Source: Sva-07 sp963829585 (GTDB lineage Bacteria > Actinomycetota > Acidimicrobiia > Acidimicrobiales > Ilumatobacteraceae). Taken from it: a DNA stretch of 64,000 nucleotides. Made by a program: the position numbers and the translations under genes. This document shows positions 21,331-30,218 of the stretch, one piece after another (the first letter of the stretch is position 1; every line of letters begins with the position of its first letter). The DNA lies in contig CAWHJD010000015.1 of assembly GCA_963829585.1 (NCBI GenBank), forward strand, positions 186,001 to 250,000. The letters run 5' to 3'. Below the pieces are notes generated by a model. The model ran no database searches and had not been told where the DNA came from. It was given only the letters and a program-made list of their open reading frames with translations.

Positions 21331-22111
21331 GTGCGGCGACGACCACCCGACATGACCCAGCTGCTGATCGCAGCGGGACTCGTGCTCGGGCTCGTAGCGC
21401 TCGGTTCTCTCGCCCGAACGACCATGTCGACGCGGGCCGAAGCGACAACCTCGTTCGGACTCTTGACGCCCGCTGGGGCCTCGGCGCCCGCGACCCGCGG
21501 TGAACAGGTCCGCATCCGACCGTTGCCCCCGCCCGGCTGTCGCCGCGTGGCAGTGATCGGGGACTCGCTCACCGACAATGCTCGTTGGTACCTCAGCACT
21601 GAACTCGGTCGAGCCGGCTTCTCGAACATCATCGACGCACAGCCCAGTCGCCGAATTCCTGACACCGTCCGTGCCCCCTACAGCGGTGTGCTCGCCGCCC
21701 GACATGTTCGATCCACCTGGGGAGACGCTGACTGCTGGGTGATCGCTCTCGGATCCAATGACCTCATCTTCGGCGCCGGTGATCCGATGGTTGCGGCGTC
21801 GTTGGTCGACTCGATGCTCGCAGTCGTCACTCCGGGCTCGCGCGTCTGGTGGGTGAACCTCGACTATCACCGCGATCCACAGGTTCCGTTCGACTTCGTC
21901 GAGCGCGACGGCGACCTTCAACGAGGTGCTCGACTCACGAGCGGCACGCGACGTGAACCTGACGGTGGTCGATTGGTACTCGCTGGCCGAATCACACGAC
22001 GAGTGGTTCTTCGACCCGGTTCACGTCGACACCGTCGGCAGCCGCGCTCGGGCCGAGCAGACGGTCGACGCGCTCGTGAACGCGCAGTCGTGGCTCCTCG
22101 CGGGATCCTGA
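21331..22111 (+). pseudogene. SGNH/GDSL hydrolase, split by a frameshift
   Basis: A third SGNH protein, about 260 residues once two frames are joined. The N-terminus RRRPPDMTQLLIAAGLVLGL is a membrane anchor or signal. RVAVIGDSLTDNARW is block I and CWVIALGSNDLIFG block III. The frame is lost near 21908-21914 and resumes as ATFNEVLDSRAARDVNL, reaching the catalytic FFDPVHVDTVG block V. Length is 3n+1; one extra G in GACGGCGACC repairs it. Since all catalytic blocks survive, I read this as a likely sequence error. It has no C-terminal repeats. Confidence 0.75.
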
Positions 22112-22123
22112 CCGGGCTCGCCG

Positions 22124-22795
22124 TCAGATCCGTCGGACGTCGACCTCGAGAAGGCTCGGCGCCTGGTCGCTCCCGCGCAGGTACAGCGCGAACGCGCCGC
22201 TGGCGAGAGCTGCCCACGTACACCACAGCGATGCGAATCCCTGGATGACGAAGATCGCCAACACCACGACAGCGACGAGGTTGACCACGCCGAAGCGCAC
22301 GAGGACGCGATTGCCCGAGAAGATGAACGACCCGCAGGTGGCGAGGATGTAGGCGCCGACGATCGGTACGACCGCATCGATTCCGGTGCCGTAGCGAACG
22401 TGCCAGTCGGCGAGGCTCGACGTGACGGGTCCACGCAGCATCGCGGCCAGCAACAGCGTCGAGACGACGAGGCCGACGACCACGAACCAACGGATGCGTC
22501 GCCGGCGCGGGCCGGGCGGTTCGGTGACCAGCACCGCGACGGGGACGTATGTCGGCAACACCACGAATGCGAACAGCAGGTACAGCCACGTCGCGACCTC
22601 GCCGACGGTTTCGCTGACGTGGCCCTGCAGTCCCCACCACACGAAGGCCTCCGTGACCTGGTGACCCGCGAACATCAGGGGCAGCGCGGCGAGGGGCAGG
22701 TACTCACGCCGGCCGCCGACGTGACGGAGCGCGTCGATGCCGATGGCGCCGAGCACAACGCCGCCGACCAGGTCGGTCTGCGCTGACAAACACAC
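22124..22795 (-). CDS. DUF6629 family membrane protein
   Basis: A 223-residue integral membrane protein with about seven hydrophobic helices. The start MCLSAQTDLVGGVVLGAIGI and the motif GHQVTEAFVWWGLQGHV are hallmarks I associate with DUF6629, a family of unknown function found in Actinobacteria. GTG 22795 follows GGAGG by 7 bases, a strong start signal. It converges with the SGNH gene, with 12 bases between them. Nothing around it hints at a function. Confidence 0.85.
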   Translation of the reverse strand: MCLSAQTDLVGGVVLGAIGIDALRHVGGRREYLPLAALPLMFAGHQVTEAFVWWGLQGHVSETVGEVATWLYLLFAFVVLPTYVPVAVLVTEPPGPRRRRIRWFVVVGLVVSTLLLAAMLRGPVTSSLADWHVRYGTGIDAVVPIVGAYILATCGSFIFSGNRVLVRFGVVNLVAVVVLAIFVIQGFASLWCTWAALASGAFALYLRGSDQAPSLLEVDVRRI

Positions 22796-23024
22796 GATTG
22801 CACCTCCGGCGGTCGGCTGGGCGTTGCCTGGGGCCGAGGCATCGTCCTCGTGGCACCCGATGAACCGCGAGAGCGCCGTCCCGCAGCATTGACGAGGACT
22901 GATCGTGACGCTGTGACGTACCCGACTCTACGCCGAACGGCAGCACGGCCTCGCACAACGTGCGCGCGGTCATCAGCGGCAGGGTCACGCTCTGGTGCGG
23001 CGCACTCGTGTGGGATCGGGCACC

Positions 23025-24230
23025 ATGTTCGAGCAGACCGCCACCAACGAGGTCGCAGCGTCGGCGGAGGCCGTCTCGTCCATGCACCACCATCACGACC
23101 ACGACTCGAACGAATTCGGCAGTGCAGGCGAACCCGTGGTGCCGAGAACACCGAAGCAGGAGCAGGAGGACGCGTCGACCGAGGTGATCGAGGTGGCCCC
23201 GGGTGTGGTTCGGACGCAGCTTCCGATCAGCATGCCCGGGCTCGGACACGTGAACTGCTATGTGCTGGAGGACGAACGTGGAATCGCCGTGGTCGATCCC
23301 GGTCTTCCCGGCCAGGAGTCGTGGGATCATCTGGTCGACCGTCTCGCTCGGGGCGGTTGGTCCGTCGGTGACGTTCACACCGTGGTCGTCACGCACTCGC
23401 ACCCCGACCACTTCGGCGGGGCCATGCGACTCCACCACGAGGCGGGTGCAGACGTCGTCACGCACGAGTCGTTCCGCACCATCTTCGACACGGCCGACAT
23501 CGATGATCACGAAGACTCCGCCGAACTCGACGTCAACTCCCCCGACGACCGTGCCGCCGCGATGGAGCGCTACTTCGCCAAGCCGTCCCCGTGGGGCGGG
23601 CGCCGCGCCGGGCCGTCCCCCGAGTTCCTGGAACGTCTCCGCGATGCCGGAGGATCGACGGGATCGGTGTTCGCTACCCCGAGGCCGACACGACCACTGG
23701 TCGACGGGCAGACGATCGAGCTGGCGCGACGCGAGTGGGTGGCGATGCACACACCTGGCCACACCTACGACCATCTCTGCCTGTACGACCCAGAGTTCGG
23801 TGTGGTGCTGACCGGCGACCACGTGCTCCCGTCGATCACGCCGCACATCAGCGGGTTGGCGCCGGACGCCGACCCGCTCGCGCTCTTCTTCGCGTCGTTG
23901 CAGCGAATGGCCGAGATGCAGGACGTCTCGATCGCGCTTCCCGCCCACGGTCACCCGTTCCACGACCTCCGCGGACGCGCCGAGCACATCATCGAACATC
24001 ACGAGGAACGGCTCGACATCATCCGCGAGGCACTGCCGGGCCTCCCCGACGGCACGGTCGCCCAGTTCATGCGCGTGCTGTTCAAGGAACGATCGTGGGG
24101 CGACATGGCCGAGAGCGAGACCTACGCGCACCTCGAGCACCTGCGCGAGCGCGGCGAGCTGGTGCGGCACGTCGACGACGGAATCGCTCGCTACGCGCCC
24201 GGTCGAGAGGCTCTCGGCACACGAGCGTGA
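23025..24230 (+). CDS. metallo-beta-lactamase fold hydrolase with C-terminal winged-helix-like region
   Basis: 401 residues. A His/Asp-rich leader of about 55 residues (MHHHHDHD near residue 20) precedes the MBL domain. Metal ligands are THSHPDHFGG (HxHxDH), MHTPGHTYDHLC, LTGDHVLP and the final His in LPAHGHPF. The last ~80 residues (LERGELVRHVDDGIARY-like) resemble the helical tail of LACTB2-type hydrolases. It may act on a thioester or RNA, but I cannot decide. ATG 23025 is the most likely start; an in-frame GTG lies 15 bases upstream. The preceding 229-base gap shows no other feature. Confidence 0.86.
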   Translation: MFEQTATNEVAASAEAVSSMHHHHDHDSNEFGSAGEPVVPRTPKQEQEDASTEVIEVAPGVVRTQLPISMPGLGHVNCYVLEDERGIAVVDPGLPGQESWDHLVDRLARGGWSVGDVHTVVVTHSHPDHFGGAMRLHHEAGADVVTHESFRTIFDTADIDDHEDSAELDVNSPDDRAAAMERYFAKPSPWGGRRAGPSPEFLERLRDAGGSTGSVFATPRPTRPLVDGQTIELARREWVAMHTPGHTYDHLCLYDPEFGVVLTGDHVLPSITPHISGLAPDADPLALFFASLQRMAEMQDVSIALPAHGHPFHDLRGRAEHIIEHHEERLDIIREALPGLPDGTVAQFMRVLFKERSWGDMAESETYAHLEHLRERGELVRHVDDGIARYAPGREALGTRA

Positions 24231-24312
24231 CCACGGCGGGGACACGCGCTTCGTGAGCGGCGGCGCAGCGGGTGACGCTGTCGGACTCCCTCGTTCTCGA
24301 ACCCCCGCGGTG

Positions 24313-24318
24313 TAGCTT
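24313..24318 (+). promoter_or_regulatory. -10 box, near-leaderless promoter
   Basis: TAGCTT ends 7 bases before GTG 24326. It would drive the DUF389 gene and the coupled binding-protein gene. Confidence 0.5.
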
Positions 24319-24325
24319 CGCCGCC

Positions 24326-25408
24326 GTGACCGCCGAGGACGACACCACGGACGGACCACCCACGGAGTCGGCTACCCAGCTCACCGCGGCGGGGTCGGTG
24401 ACGCAGTGGCTGCGAGACACCTGGCGCCGTGAACCCTCCGAGGAGGAACATGCGGCGATCGACGAACTGATCCCGCAGGACGGCCCGGAGTTCCTCGAGT
24501 ACGTCGTCCGCTTCAGCTTCCTGATCATGCTGTCGGCGTCGATCGCTGCGTTCGGTCTGCTCGCCGACTCCGCCGCGGTGGTCATCGGTGCGATGTTGGT
24601 GGCGCCGATGATGACGCCGATCACGGCGGTCGCCGGCGCCATCGTGACGGCCCGCAACCCGCGGTTGTGGCGCGCCTTCGCGGTGATCGCGTGGGGCATC
24701 GTCCTCGCCGTGGCCGTCGGCTGGTTGGTGTCGCTGATCGCCGGTGGCACGGCGACCGATGTCCGCGAACTCCCGAACGAGGTGCAGGCCCGTACGTTCC
24801 CGGGGCTGCTCGATCTCGGGATCGCTGTCGCCGCGGGTGCGGCGGCGGGATACATCCTCCCGCGCAAGTCGACCATCGGGGCCCTCCCCGGCGTCGGTAT
24901 CGCCGTCGCGCTGGTGCCACCACTGGCCACGGTCGGCATCACGTTCCAGTACGGCTTCCCGACCGAAGCGTGGAATGCGTTCCTGCTCTTTCTCACCAAC
25001 CTCGCCGCGATCGTGTTCGCGGCGAGCATCGCCCTCGTCCTCACGGGGTTCCGACCGAGCCAGTACTCCGGTCGCCGTGCGCTGCGCACGCGCATGGCCA
25101 TCACACTCGTCGTGGTCGTCGTCGTCGCGATCCCCCTGACGGTGCACACCCTCACGACACTGGAGGACACGCGGCTTCGTCGAGCGGTGGTCGCCTCGGT
25201 ACAGGCGTGGGACGGCCAGGTGCGCATCGTCGACCTCGAATCGGACGCCGTCGACGGGCGGGCAACCGTCGATCTGCTCGTCTCCGGGAGTGGTGACCCA
25301 CGTCCGGTGTGGGCGCTGGCCGAGGAGATCCGTCAGAGATTCGACGGACCCGTCGATCTGCGCCTGCTCTACCAGCGCGACGAACTCTTCACCGTGAGTG
25401 CGCGATGA
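24326..25408 (+). CDS. DUF389 family membrane protein
   Basis: 360 residues. A soluble N-terminus of about 65 residues is followed by six or so helices with the DUF389 pattern SIAAFGLLADSAAVVIGAML then VAPMMTPI and ALVPPLATVG. A soluble alpha/beta C-terminal domain of about 90 residues ends the protein. DUF389 has no agreed function. The next gene, a lipoprotein of the ABC solute-binding class, begins inside this gene's stop (ATGA), so the two are made together. That pairing is unexpected. Confidence 0.87.
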   Translation: MTAEDDTTDGPPTESATQLTAAGSVTQWLRDTWRREPSEEEHAAIDELIPQDGPEFLEYVVRFSFLIMLSASIAAFGLLADSAAVVIGAMLVAPMMTPITAVAGAIVTARNPRLWRAFAVIAWGIVLAVAVGWLVSLIAGGTATDVRELPNEVQARTFPGLLDLGIAVAAGAAAGYILPRKSTIGALPGVGIAVALVPPLATVGITFQYGFPTEAWNAFLLFLTNLAAIVFAASIALVLTGFRPSQYSGRRALRTRMAITLVVVVVVAIPLTVHTLTTLEDTRLRRAVVASVQAWDGQVRIVDLESDAVDGRATVDLLVSGSGDPRPVWALAEEIRQRFDGPVDLRLLYQRDELFTVSAR

Positions 25409-26691
25409 GGCGCCTGCTCGCGTCGTTGGTCGTCGCGTCTGCGCTGGCCGCGTGCGCCGACCCCTCGTCTTCCGCACCCGGCGACGCGATCGACGTGTTC
25501 GGCCCGTACCGGGGCGTCGAGGCCGACAACTTCGCGGCCTCGCTGCAGGGATTCGAGGATTCCACCGGAATCGATGTGAACTACACGGGAAGCGCGGACT
25601 TCGTCAGCGACCTGCGCCAACGGATCGAGAGTGGACTCGATGCGCCAGACATCGCCGTCGTGCCCCAGCCGGGTCTGATCTCCGAGGCCGTCGACCGGGG
25701 TGTCGCCGTACCCCTTGCAGACGCGACAGTGGCAGCGATCGTCGAGAACTACGGCGATCGCGCCGCCGAGCTCACGATGGGCAACGAGGGCTTCACGGCG
25801 CCGTACCGCGTGTCGGCCAAGTCGCTCGTCTGGTACCGGCCGGACGTCTTCGAAGAACACGGCTGGGCGGTCCCGACCACACTCGACGAACTGGAAGCAC
25901 TGGTCGACGAGATCGGACGCGCCGAGACCGGCTCGGCGACGCCGATCGCGCCGTGGTGTTTCACGATGGCGGCCGGCACCGCGACCGGCTGGGCAGCGAC
26001 CGACTGGGTCGAAGACCTCGTGGTGCGGCAGGCCGGAATCGACGTCTACGACCGATGGACCGCCGGTGAAGTGGCGTGGAGCGACCCGGCGATACGCGAG
26101 GCGCTGACGACGTTCGACGAGTTCGTCGTCGCCAGCGGACGTGCGGCCGGCGGCCTGCGCAGCATCCTGCAGGTCGACGTCACCCGCGCCGGCGAGCCGC
26201 TGTTCCGGACGCCGGCCGAGTGTGCGATGTACAAGCAGGCGAGCTTCGCCGAGTCGTGGTTCCCCGACGGTGTCGACGTCGGCGACGAGGTCGACTTCTT
26301 CGTACTGCCCGGGGTCGAGGACGGCGTCGCCGCGCCGATGCTCGTGGGTGCCGACGGGCTGGTCCAGTTCAGTGACGACGACGATGTCCACCGTCTGATG
26401 GAGTATCTCGTCACACCGGACGGCGCGCGGGAGTGGGCCCGACGCGGCGGCTATCTGAGTGCGCGGACCTCGGTCGACGTCGAGACGTACTACACCGACA
26501 CGGATCAGCTGTTCGCCGACCTGCTGCTCGACGGGCGAGAACTGCGCTTCGACGCCTCCGACGTCATGCCGCCCGAGATCGGCTCGGGTCTGCTGTGGCG
26601 CGAGATCACCGGCTGGACGGCGGGAACGACGAGCCTGGACGACTTCGTCGCGACCATCGACAACGCCGTCGCCACCGCAACGACTCCGTAG
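25405..26691 (+). CDS. ABC-type extracellular solute-binding lipoprotein (family 1)
   Basis: A 428-residue lipoprotein. The signal MRRLLASLVVASALAAC carries a lipobox with lipidated Cys17. The mature protein has the cluster-B binding fold: FEDSTGIDVNYTGSADF, an aromatic-rich mid-part (SLVWYRPDVFEEHGW, APWCFTMAAG) and AECAMYKQASFAESWF. This resembles carbohydrate-binding proteins such as AglE/ThuE. No permease or ATPase gene lies nearby. It starts by ATGA overlap within the DUF389 gene, so an orphan binding protein is coupled to a DUF389 membrane protein. Confidence 0.86.
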   Translation: MRRLLASLVVASALAACADPSSSAPGDAIDVFGPYRGVEADNFAASLQGFEDSTGIDVNYTGSADFVSDLRQRIESGLDAPDIAVVPQPGLISEAVDRGVAVPLADATVAAIVENYGDRAAELTMGNEGFTAPYRVSAKSLVWYRPDVFEEHGWAVPTTLDELEALVDEIGRAETGSATPIAPWCFTMAAGTATGWAATDWVEDLVVRQAGIDVYDRWTAGEVAWSDPAIREALTTFDEFVVASGRAAGGLRSILQVDVTRAGEPLFRTPAECAMYKQASFAESWFPDGVDVGDEVDFFVLPGVEDGVAAPMLVGADGLVQFSDDDDVHRLMEYLVTPDGAREWARRGGYLSARTSVDVETYYTDTDQLFADLLLDGRELRFDASDVMPPEIGSGLLWREITGWTAGTTSLDDFVATIDNAVATATTP

Positions 26692-26727
26692 AACCCGGCC
26701 GTTCCCGGAAGGTGTGACACTCTGCAG

Positions 26728-27237
26728 GTGCTGATTCGTCGAGAGGAACCGGGCGACATCGCCGCGATCCGTGCCGTCCACGGCGCGGCGTTCTCGTCCG
26801 CGAGCGAGCCGACGGAGGTGCGCCTCGTGGACGCACTGCGTGACTCACCGGCGTGGATCCCCGCACTTTCCTGGGTCGCCGAACGCGACGGGGTCGTGGT
26901 CGGGCACGTCGTGTGCACCCGCGGGTACGTCGATGCGGTGCCCGCCGTCGGGCTCGGACCCCTGGGCGTCATGCCGACGGTGCAGCGCCAGGGCGTCGGG
27001 TCGTCGCTCATGTACGGCTCGATCGGGGCTGCCGATGCTCTCGGCGAACCGTTGATCGCCCTGCTCGGCGCACCCGGGTACTACGGCCGCTTCGGGTTCG
27101 TCCCGGGCTCGCACCTGGCGATCCACCCGCCCGAACCCTCCTGGGGCGAGCACTTCCAGGTGCGGACGTTGGCGTCGTTCGACCCGTCGATCACCGGCAC
27201 GTTCACGTACGCGTCGCCATTCACGACGATTACCTGA
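26728..27237 (+). CDS. GNAT family N-acetyltransferase
   Basis: A 169-residue acetyltransferase of the YhbS type. Motif A, which binds acetyl-CoA pyrophosphate, is GVMPTVQRQGVGSSLMYGSI (Q/R-x-x-G-x-G/S), and the C-terminal GAPGYYGRFGFVPG is characteristic. The acceptor is unknown. The GTG start lies 36 bases after the binding-protein stop, so it may be the third gene of that transcript. Confidence 0.87.
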   Translation: MLIRREEPGDIAAIRAVHGAAFSSASEPTEVRLVDALRDSPAWIPALSWVAERDGVVVGHVVCTRGYVDAVPAVGLGPLGVMPTVQRQGVGSSLMYGSIGAADALGEPLIALLGAPGYYGRFGFVPGSHLAIHPPEPSWGEHFQVRTLASFDPSITGTFTYASPFTTIT

Positions 27238-27280
27238 GGTCGCCACGTCGTGATCCAGCAGACGGGACCCGGTACGCGAC

Positions 27281-27315
27281 GAAGCCCCGGTCGGATTGCT
27301 CCTCACCAGGGCTTC
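27281..27315 (-). terminator. candidate terminator of tRNA-Val
   Basis: On the minus strand GAAGCCCTGGT and ACCGGGGCTTC form an 11-bp stem with one G-U pair and a 13-base loop, starting 4 bases after the tRNA 3' end. No U-run follows, as is usual in such GC-rich genomes. Confidence 0.5.
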
Positions 27316-27319
27316 AGGG

Positions 27320-27393
27320 TGGGCACGACGGGACTCGAACCCGGGACCTCTACCGTGTCATGGTAGCGCTCTAACCAACTGAGCTACGCGCCC
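27320..27393 (-). tRNA. tRNA-Val (anticodon GAC)
   Basis: A full cloverleaf reads on the minus strand. The acceptor stem GGGCGCG pairs with CGTGCCC (one G-U), the D-arm contains AGCTCAGTTGGTTAGAGC, the anticodon stem is CTACC/GGTAG around loop ATGACAC (anticodon GAC), and the T-arm is AGGTCCCGGGTTCGAGTCCC region with TTCGAGT. The discriminator is A. CCA is not encoded. 74 bases. Confidence 0.96.
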
Positions 27394-27405
27394 GTAGCGG
27401 AGCAG

Positions 27406-27411
27406 TACGTT
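27406..27411 (+). promoter_or_regulatory. -10 box, near-leaderless promoter
   Basis: TACGTT ends 8 bases before GTG 27420 and 13 bases beyond the 5' end of the divergent tRNA gene. Confidence 0.45.
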
Positions 27412-27419
27412 ACCAACTC

Positions 27420-28442
27420 GTGAGCCCCGCCCCACACCTTCCGCTCGTCGACGTCGCTGCGCTGGTCGACCCGGATGCTCCGCCGTCCGACAGGGCCGGA
27501 GCGGCCACGGCGATCGATCAGGCCTGCCGGGACGTCGGATTCTTCGCCATCACCGGTCACGGCGTCGACCCTGCGCTCCAGGATCGCCTCGAGCTCGCCT
27601 CCCGTGCGTTCTTCGAACGCCCCGAGAACGAGAAGGCCCGGATCGCGATGGCGAACGCCGGCTCGGCGTGGCGCGGATGGTTCCCGGTCGGCGGCGAGTT
27701 GACGTCGGGAGTCCCCGATCACAAGGAGGGGATCTACTTCGGCGCCGAGCACGCTGCCGACCATGCTCGGGTCCGCTCCGCCACTGCCCTGCACGGACGC
27801 AACCAGTTCCCGGCCGATCCTGCCGAACTGGGACCGCTGGTGCTCGAGTGGCTCGACGCGATGCGAGGAGTCGCCGACGCCGTGATGAGCGGCATCGCGC
27901 TGGGTCTCGGGCTCCGCGCCACCTGGTTCGCCGACCACCTCACGGCCGATCCCACCATCCTGTTCCGCATCTTCCACTACCCGCCCGATGGTCCCGACGA
28001 GCAGTGGGGCGTCGGCGAGCACACCGACTACGGGTTGCTCACACTGCTCGCACAGGATCATCACGGCGGCCTCCAGGTGAAGGGGCTCGACGGCGGGTGG
28101 ATCGACGTCGAACCGCAGCGTGGCGTGCTGATCTGCAACCTCGGCGACATGCTCGAGCGACTCACCGCAGGCCGCTATCGATCGACGCCACACCGGGTCC
28201 GCAACGTCTCCGGTGTGTCTCGCCTGTCGTTCCCCTACTTCTTCGATCCGTCCTGGGATGCCACCGTGCCGACGCTTCCCCTGGCCACCGATGCCGCCGG
28301 CCGCCACGACGACCGGTGGGACGGTGCCGACGTGCTGGCCTGGGAAGGAACGTACGGCGAGTACCTCACCGCCAAGGTTGCCAAGGTGTTCCCAGCGCTC
28401 TTCGGCACCATCTCGGCCGACGCGTCATCGCAGGCGGAGTGA
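27420..28442 (+). CDS. isopenicillin N synthase-like 2OG-Fe(II) oxygenase
   Basis: 340 residues, the second family member in the window. DIOX_N is DVGFFAITGHGVDPALQDR; the iron ligands are in GEHTDYGLLTLLAQD and TPHRVRNV, and RxS is RLSFPYFFDP. The FFAITGHGV and GVGEHTDYG stretches match the broad bacterial IPNS-like group whose substrates are mostly unknown. The start is GTG 27420, 27 bases from the divergent tRNA gene. Its 3' end overlaps hemW by 18 bases on the opposite strand. Confidence 0.88.
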   Translation: MSPAPHLPLVDVAALVDPDAPPSDRAGAATAIDQACRDVGFFAITGHGVDPALQDRLELASRAFFERPENEKARIAMANAGSAWRGWFPVGGELTSGVPDHKEGIYFGAEHAADHARVRSATALHGRNQFPADPAELGPLVLEWLDAMRGVADAVMSGIALGLGLRATWFADHLTADPTILFRIFHYPPDGPDEQWGVGEHTDYGLLTLLAQDHHGGLQVKGLDGGWIDVEPQRGVLICNLGDMLERLTAGRYRSTPHRVRNVSGVSRLSFPYFFDPSWDATVPTLPLATDAAGRHDDRWDGADVLAWEGTYGEYLTAKVAKVFPALFGTISADASSQAE

Positions 28443-29507
28443 CACCTCGTTGGCCATCAGTCGCCCGTGACGGGTGAGAACCACCCGGGCCGGATCGGTC
28501 GGATGGTCGACCACCATGGCGTCGAGCAGTTCGAGCGTGTCGGGTGAGAACGAATCCCGCAGCACGCCGTCACGGGTACGCAGGGCGAGTTGCAGGCCCT
28601 CGAACCGGCGCGTCTCGGCGTCGAGGGTCTCCGACGCGGCCTCGACCGTCTCGCCACGGTCGATCGACTCGATGTACCGATCGGGTGTGCGCACGTTCCA
28701 CCAGCGGCGACCGGATGCGTGCGAGTGCGCCGCACAGCCGAAGCCGCGGTAGTCGGCTTGGTTCCAGTAGAGGAAGTTGTGACGCGACTCGTGACCCGGT
28801 CGCGCCCAGTTCGACACCTCGTAATTGCGGAGGCCCGCCGCGACAAGGAGGTCGTCCACCAGTTCGTACTTGTCGGCCTGGTCGTCGTCGTCGGGATGCC
28901 GGTCCGGCTGCGCGGCCAGCGGCGTCCCCGCCTCCACGGTCAGGCCGTAGGCGGAGATGTGCGGCGGGTCGAACGCCAGCGCCGACTCGACCGTGGATCG
29001 CCAGTCGTCCACCGACTCGCCCACCGCCCCGTAGATCAGATCGAGGTTGAACGACGGCATCCCGGCGGACCGGATCGCCGCGACCGCCCGCTCGACGTTC
29101 GCCCGATCGTGGGTGCGCCCGAGCGACGCCAGCACGTGCGCCGACATCGACTGCACGCCGAGGCTGACCCGGTTGACACCGGCGGCCCGGTAGGTGTTCA
29201 ACAGCTCGACGGTGACGTCGTCCGGATTGCACTCCACGGTGACCTCGGCGCCCGCATCGACGGGGATCGAGGCAATGACCGAAGCCAGACCGTCGGCCGG
29301 GACGAGCGTGGGCGTTCCACCGCCGACGAAGACGGTGTCCGCCACCGGCAACCCGGCGTCGACCGCCCGGGTGATCTCGGTACGCAGGGCGGCGAGATAG
29401 GCGTCGACGAGGTGGTGACGGTCGGTCCACGTGGCGAAGGCGCAGTACTCGCACTTCGACGCGCAGAACGGGATGTGCACGTACACCCCGAACGACGCTG
29501 CGGCCAT
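28425..29507 (-). CDS. hemW: HemW-like radical SAM protein (heme chaperone / coproporphyrinogen oxidase-like)
   Basis: 360 residues. The radical-SAM cluster motif CASKCEYC (C15, C19, C22) has the C-x3-C-x2-C spacing, followed by FVGGGTPTLV and ECNPDD. The HNFLYW motif is the HNxxYW signature that separates HemW heme chaperones from true HemN. The usual N-terminal cysteine of HemN is absent. ATG 29507 was preferred to a TTG four codons upstream. In many actinobacteria hemW lies close to hrcA and dnaJ, as here, with bldD inserted between. Confidence 0.93.
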   Translation of the reverse strand: MAAASFGVYVHIPFCASKCEYCAFATWTDRHHLVDAYLAALRTEITRAVDAGLPVADTVFVGGGTPTLVPADGLASVIASIPVDAGAEVTVECNPDDVTVELLNTYRAAGVNRVSLGVQSMSAHVLASLGRTHDRANVERAVAAIRSAGMPSFNLDLIYGAVGESVDDWRSTVESALAFDPPHISAYGLTVEAGTPLAAQPDRHPDDDDQADKYELVDDLLVAAGLRNYEVSNWARPGHESRHNFLYWNQADYRGFGCAAHSHASGRRWWNVRTPDRYIESIDRGETVEAASETLDAETRRFEGLQLALRTRDGVLRDSFSPDTLELLDAMVVDHPTDPARVVLTRHGRLMANEVSLRLR

Positions 29508-29527
29508 GGCCCCAGTCAACCGCCCAG

Positions 29528-29629
29528 CGATGAGTCTCGGCGCGACCTGTCCGCGGCGAGACTCATCGCCGGCAGTTGCACCCTCCAGCGATGAGTCTCA
29601 GCGCGACCTGTCCGCGGCGAGACTCATCG
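29528..29629. repeat. paired REP-like hairpins, family B
   Basis: Two near-identical 41-base units (29528-29568 and 29589-29629, starts 61 bases apart). Each has a 12-bp stem CGATGAGTCTCG / CGAGACTCATCG (11 bp in copy 2, G to A), an inner CGCG/CGCG helix and the loop ACCTGTC. They fill the gap between the divergent-facing 5' end of hemW and the 3' end of bldD. Confidence 0.85.
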
Positions 29630-29636
29630 GAGCGGG

Positions 29637-30152
29637 TCAGGTGCCCGGGACGAAGAGCAGGTCGAGGGCGGCGAGGCGTTCGGCGACCTGATCGACCGGC
29701 ACGTCGAGCATCGCGGCGATCGCGCGGGTGTCGTCGCCGCGCACCGTGATCACGCGGCCGTTGAAGTCCTGTCGCTGCACCTGGATCAGCCGCAGGTACC
29801 GAGCCAGCATCTCGAACGGCGACCCCTTGAGCTGCACGAGCTTGGCGACGTCGATCGCCAACTTCTTGTTGACCGGCGACTGGAGCGCCGCCGCAGCCTG
29901 GCCACCCGTCACCTCACGCGGCAGGAGTTGCTCGACCGGAACGGAGTAGAACTGCGAGAGCCGATCGAGACGAGGCACCGACAGTGCGCGTTCCCCACGT
30001 TCGTAGGCCCCGAGGACCGAGGCCTTGAACTCCTGGTTCGACTGCGCCTCGACTTCCTGCAGCGACATCCGCTTCTGTTTGCGGATGACACGCAAGCGCT
30101 CACCCACCTGCTGGCTGTAGGCCGATGGTGCGTCGTCGTCGATGACTGTCAT
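29637..30152 (-). CDS. bldD: BldD-type transcriptional regulator with c-di-GMP signature
   Basis: 171 residues. An N-terminal XRE helix-turn-helix (about residues 15-75: LRVIRKQKRMSLQEVEAQSN, VLGAYERGERALSVPRLDRL) is followed by the C-terminal BldD domain. The c-di-GMP motif of Streptomyces BldD, RxD-x8-RxxD, is complete here: R127-x-D129, then R138-x-x-D141. This implies a developmental or growth-phase repressor whose dimerisation is driven by c-di-GMP. ATG 30152. A palindrome with BldD-box-like half sites lies 67 bases upstream, so autoregulation is likely. Confidence 0.92.
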   Translation of the reverse strand: MTVIDDDAPSAYSQQVGERLRVIRKQKRMSLQEVEAQSNQEFKASVLGAYERGERALSVPRLDRLSQFYSVPVEQLLPREVTGGQAAAALQSPVNKKLAIDVAKLVQLKGSPFEMLARYLRLIQVQRQDFNGRVITVRGDDTRAIAAMLDVPVDQVAERLAALDLLFVPGT

Positions 30153-30218
30153 ATGGGTATTCCGCCTTGTTCGATTGTCTCTGCGTTCGGTGACGTCCGC
30201 CTGCCGCCCGCCCGGCAC

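Noticed and set aside
23085..23115. His/Asp cluster in the N-terminus of the MBL protein read as a cloning tag
   Set aside because: It is a natural-looking HHHHDHD stretch inside a longer leader with genomic flanks; no vector sequence is present.
10066..28442. Beta-lactam biosynthesis suggested by two isopenicillin-N-synthase-like genes
   Set aside because: The two genes are 16 kb apart with no NRPS, epimerase or other pathway gene; the family is broad and mostly of other or unknown function.
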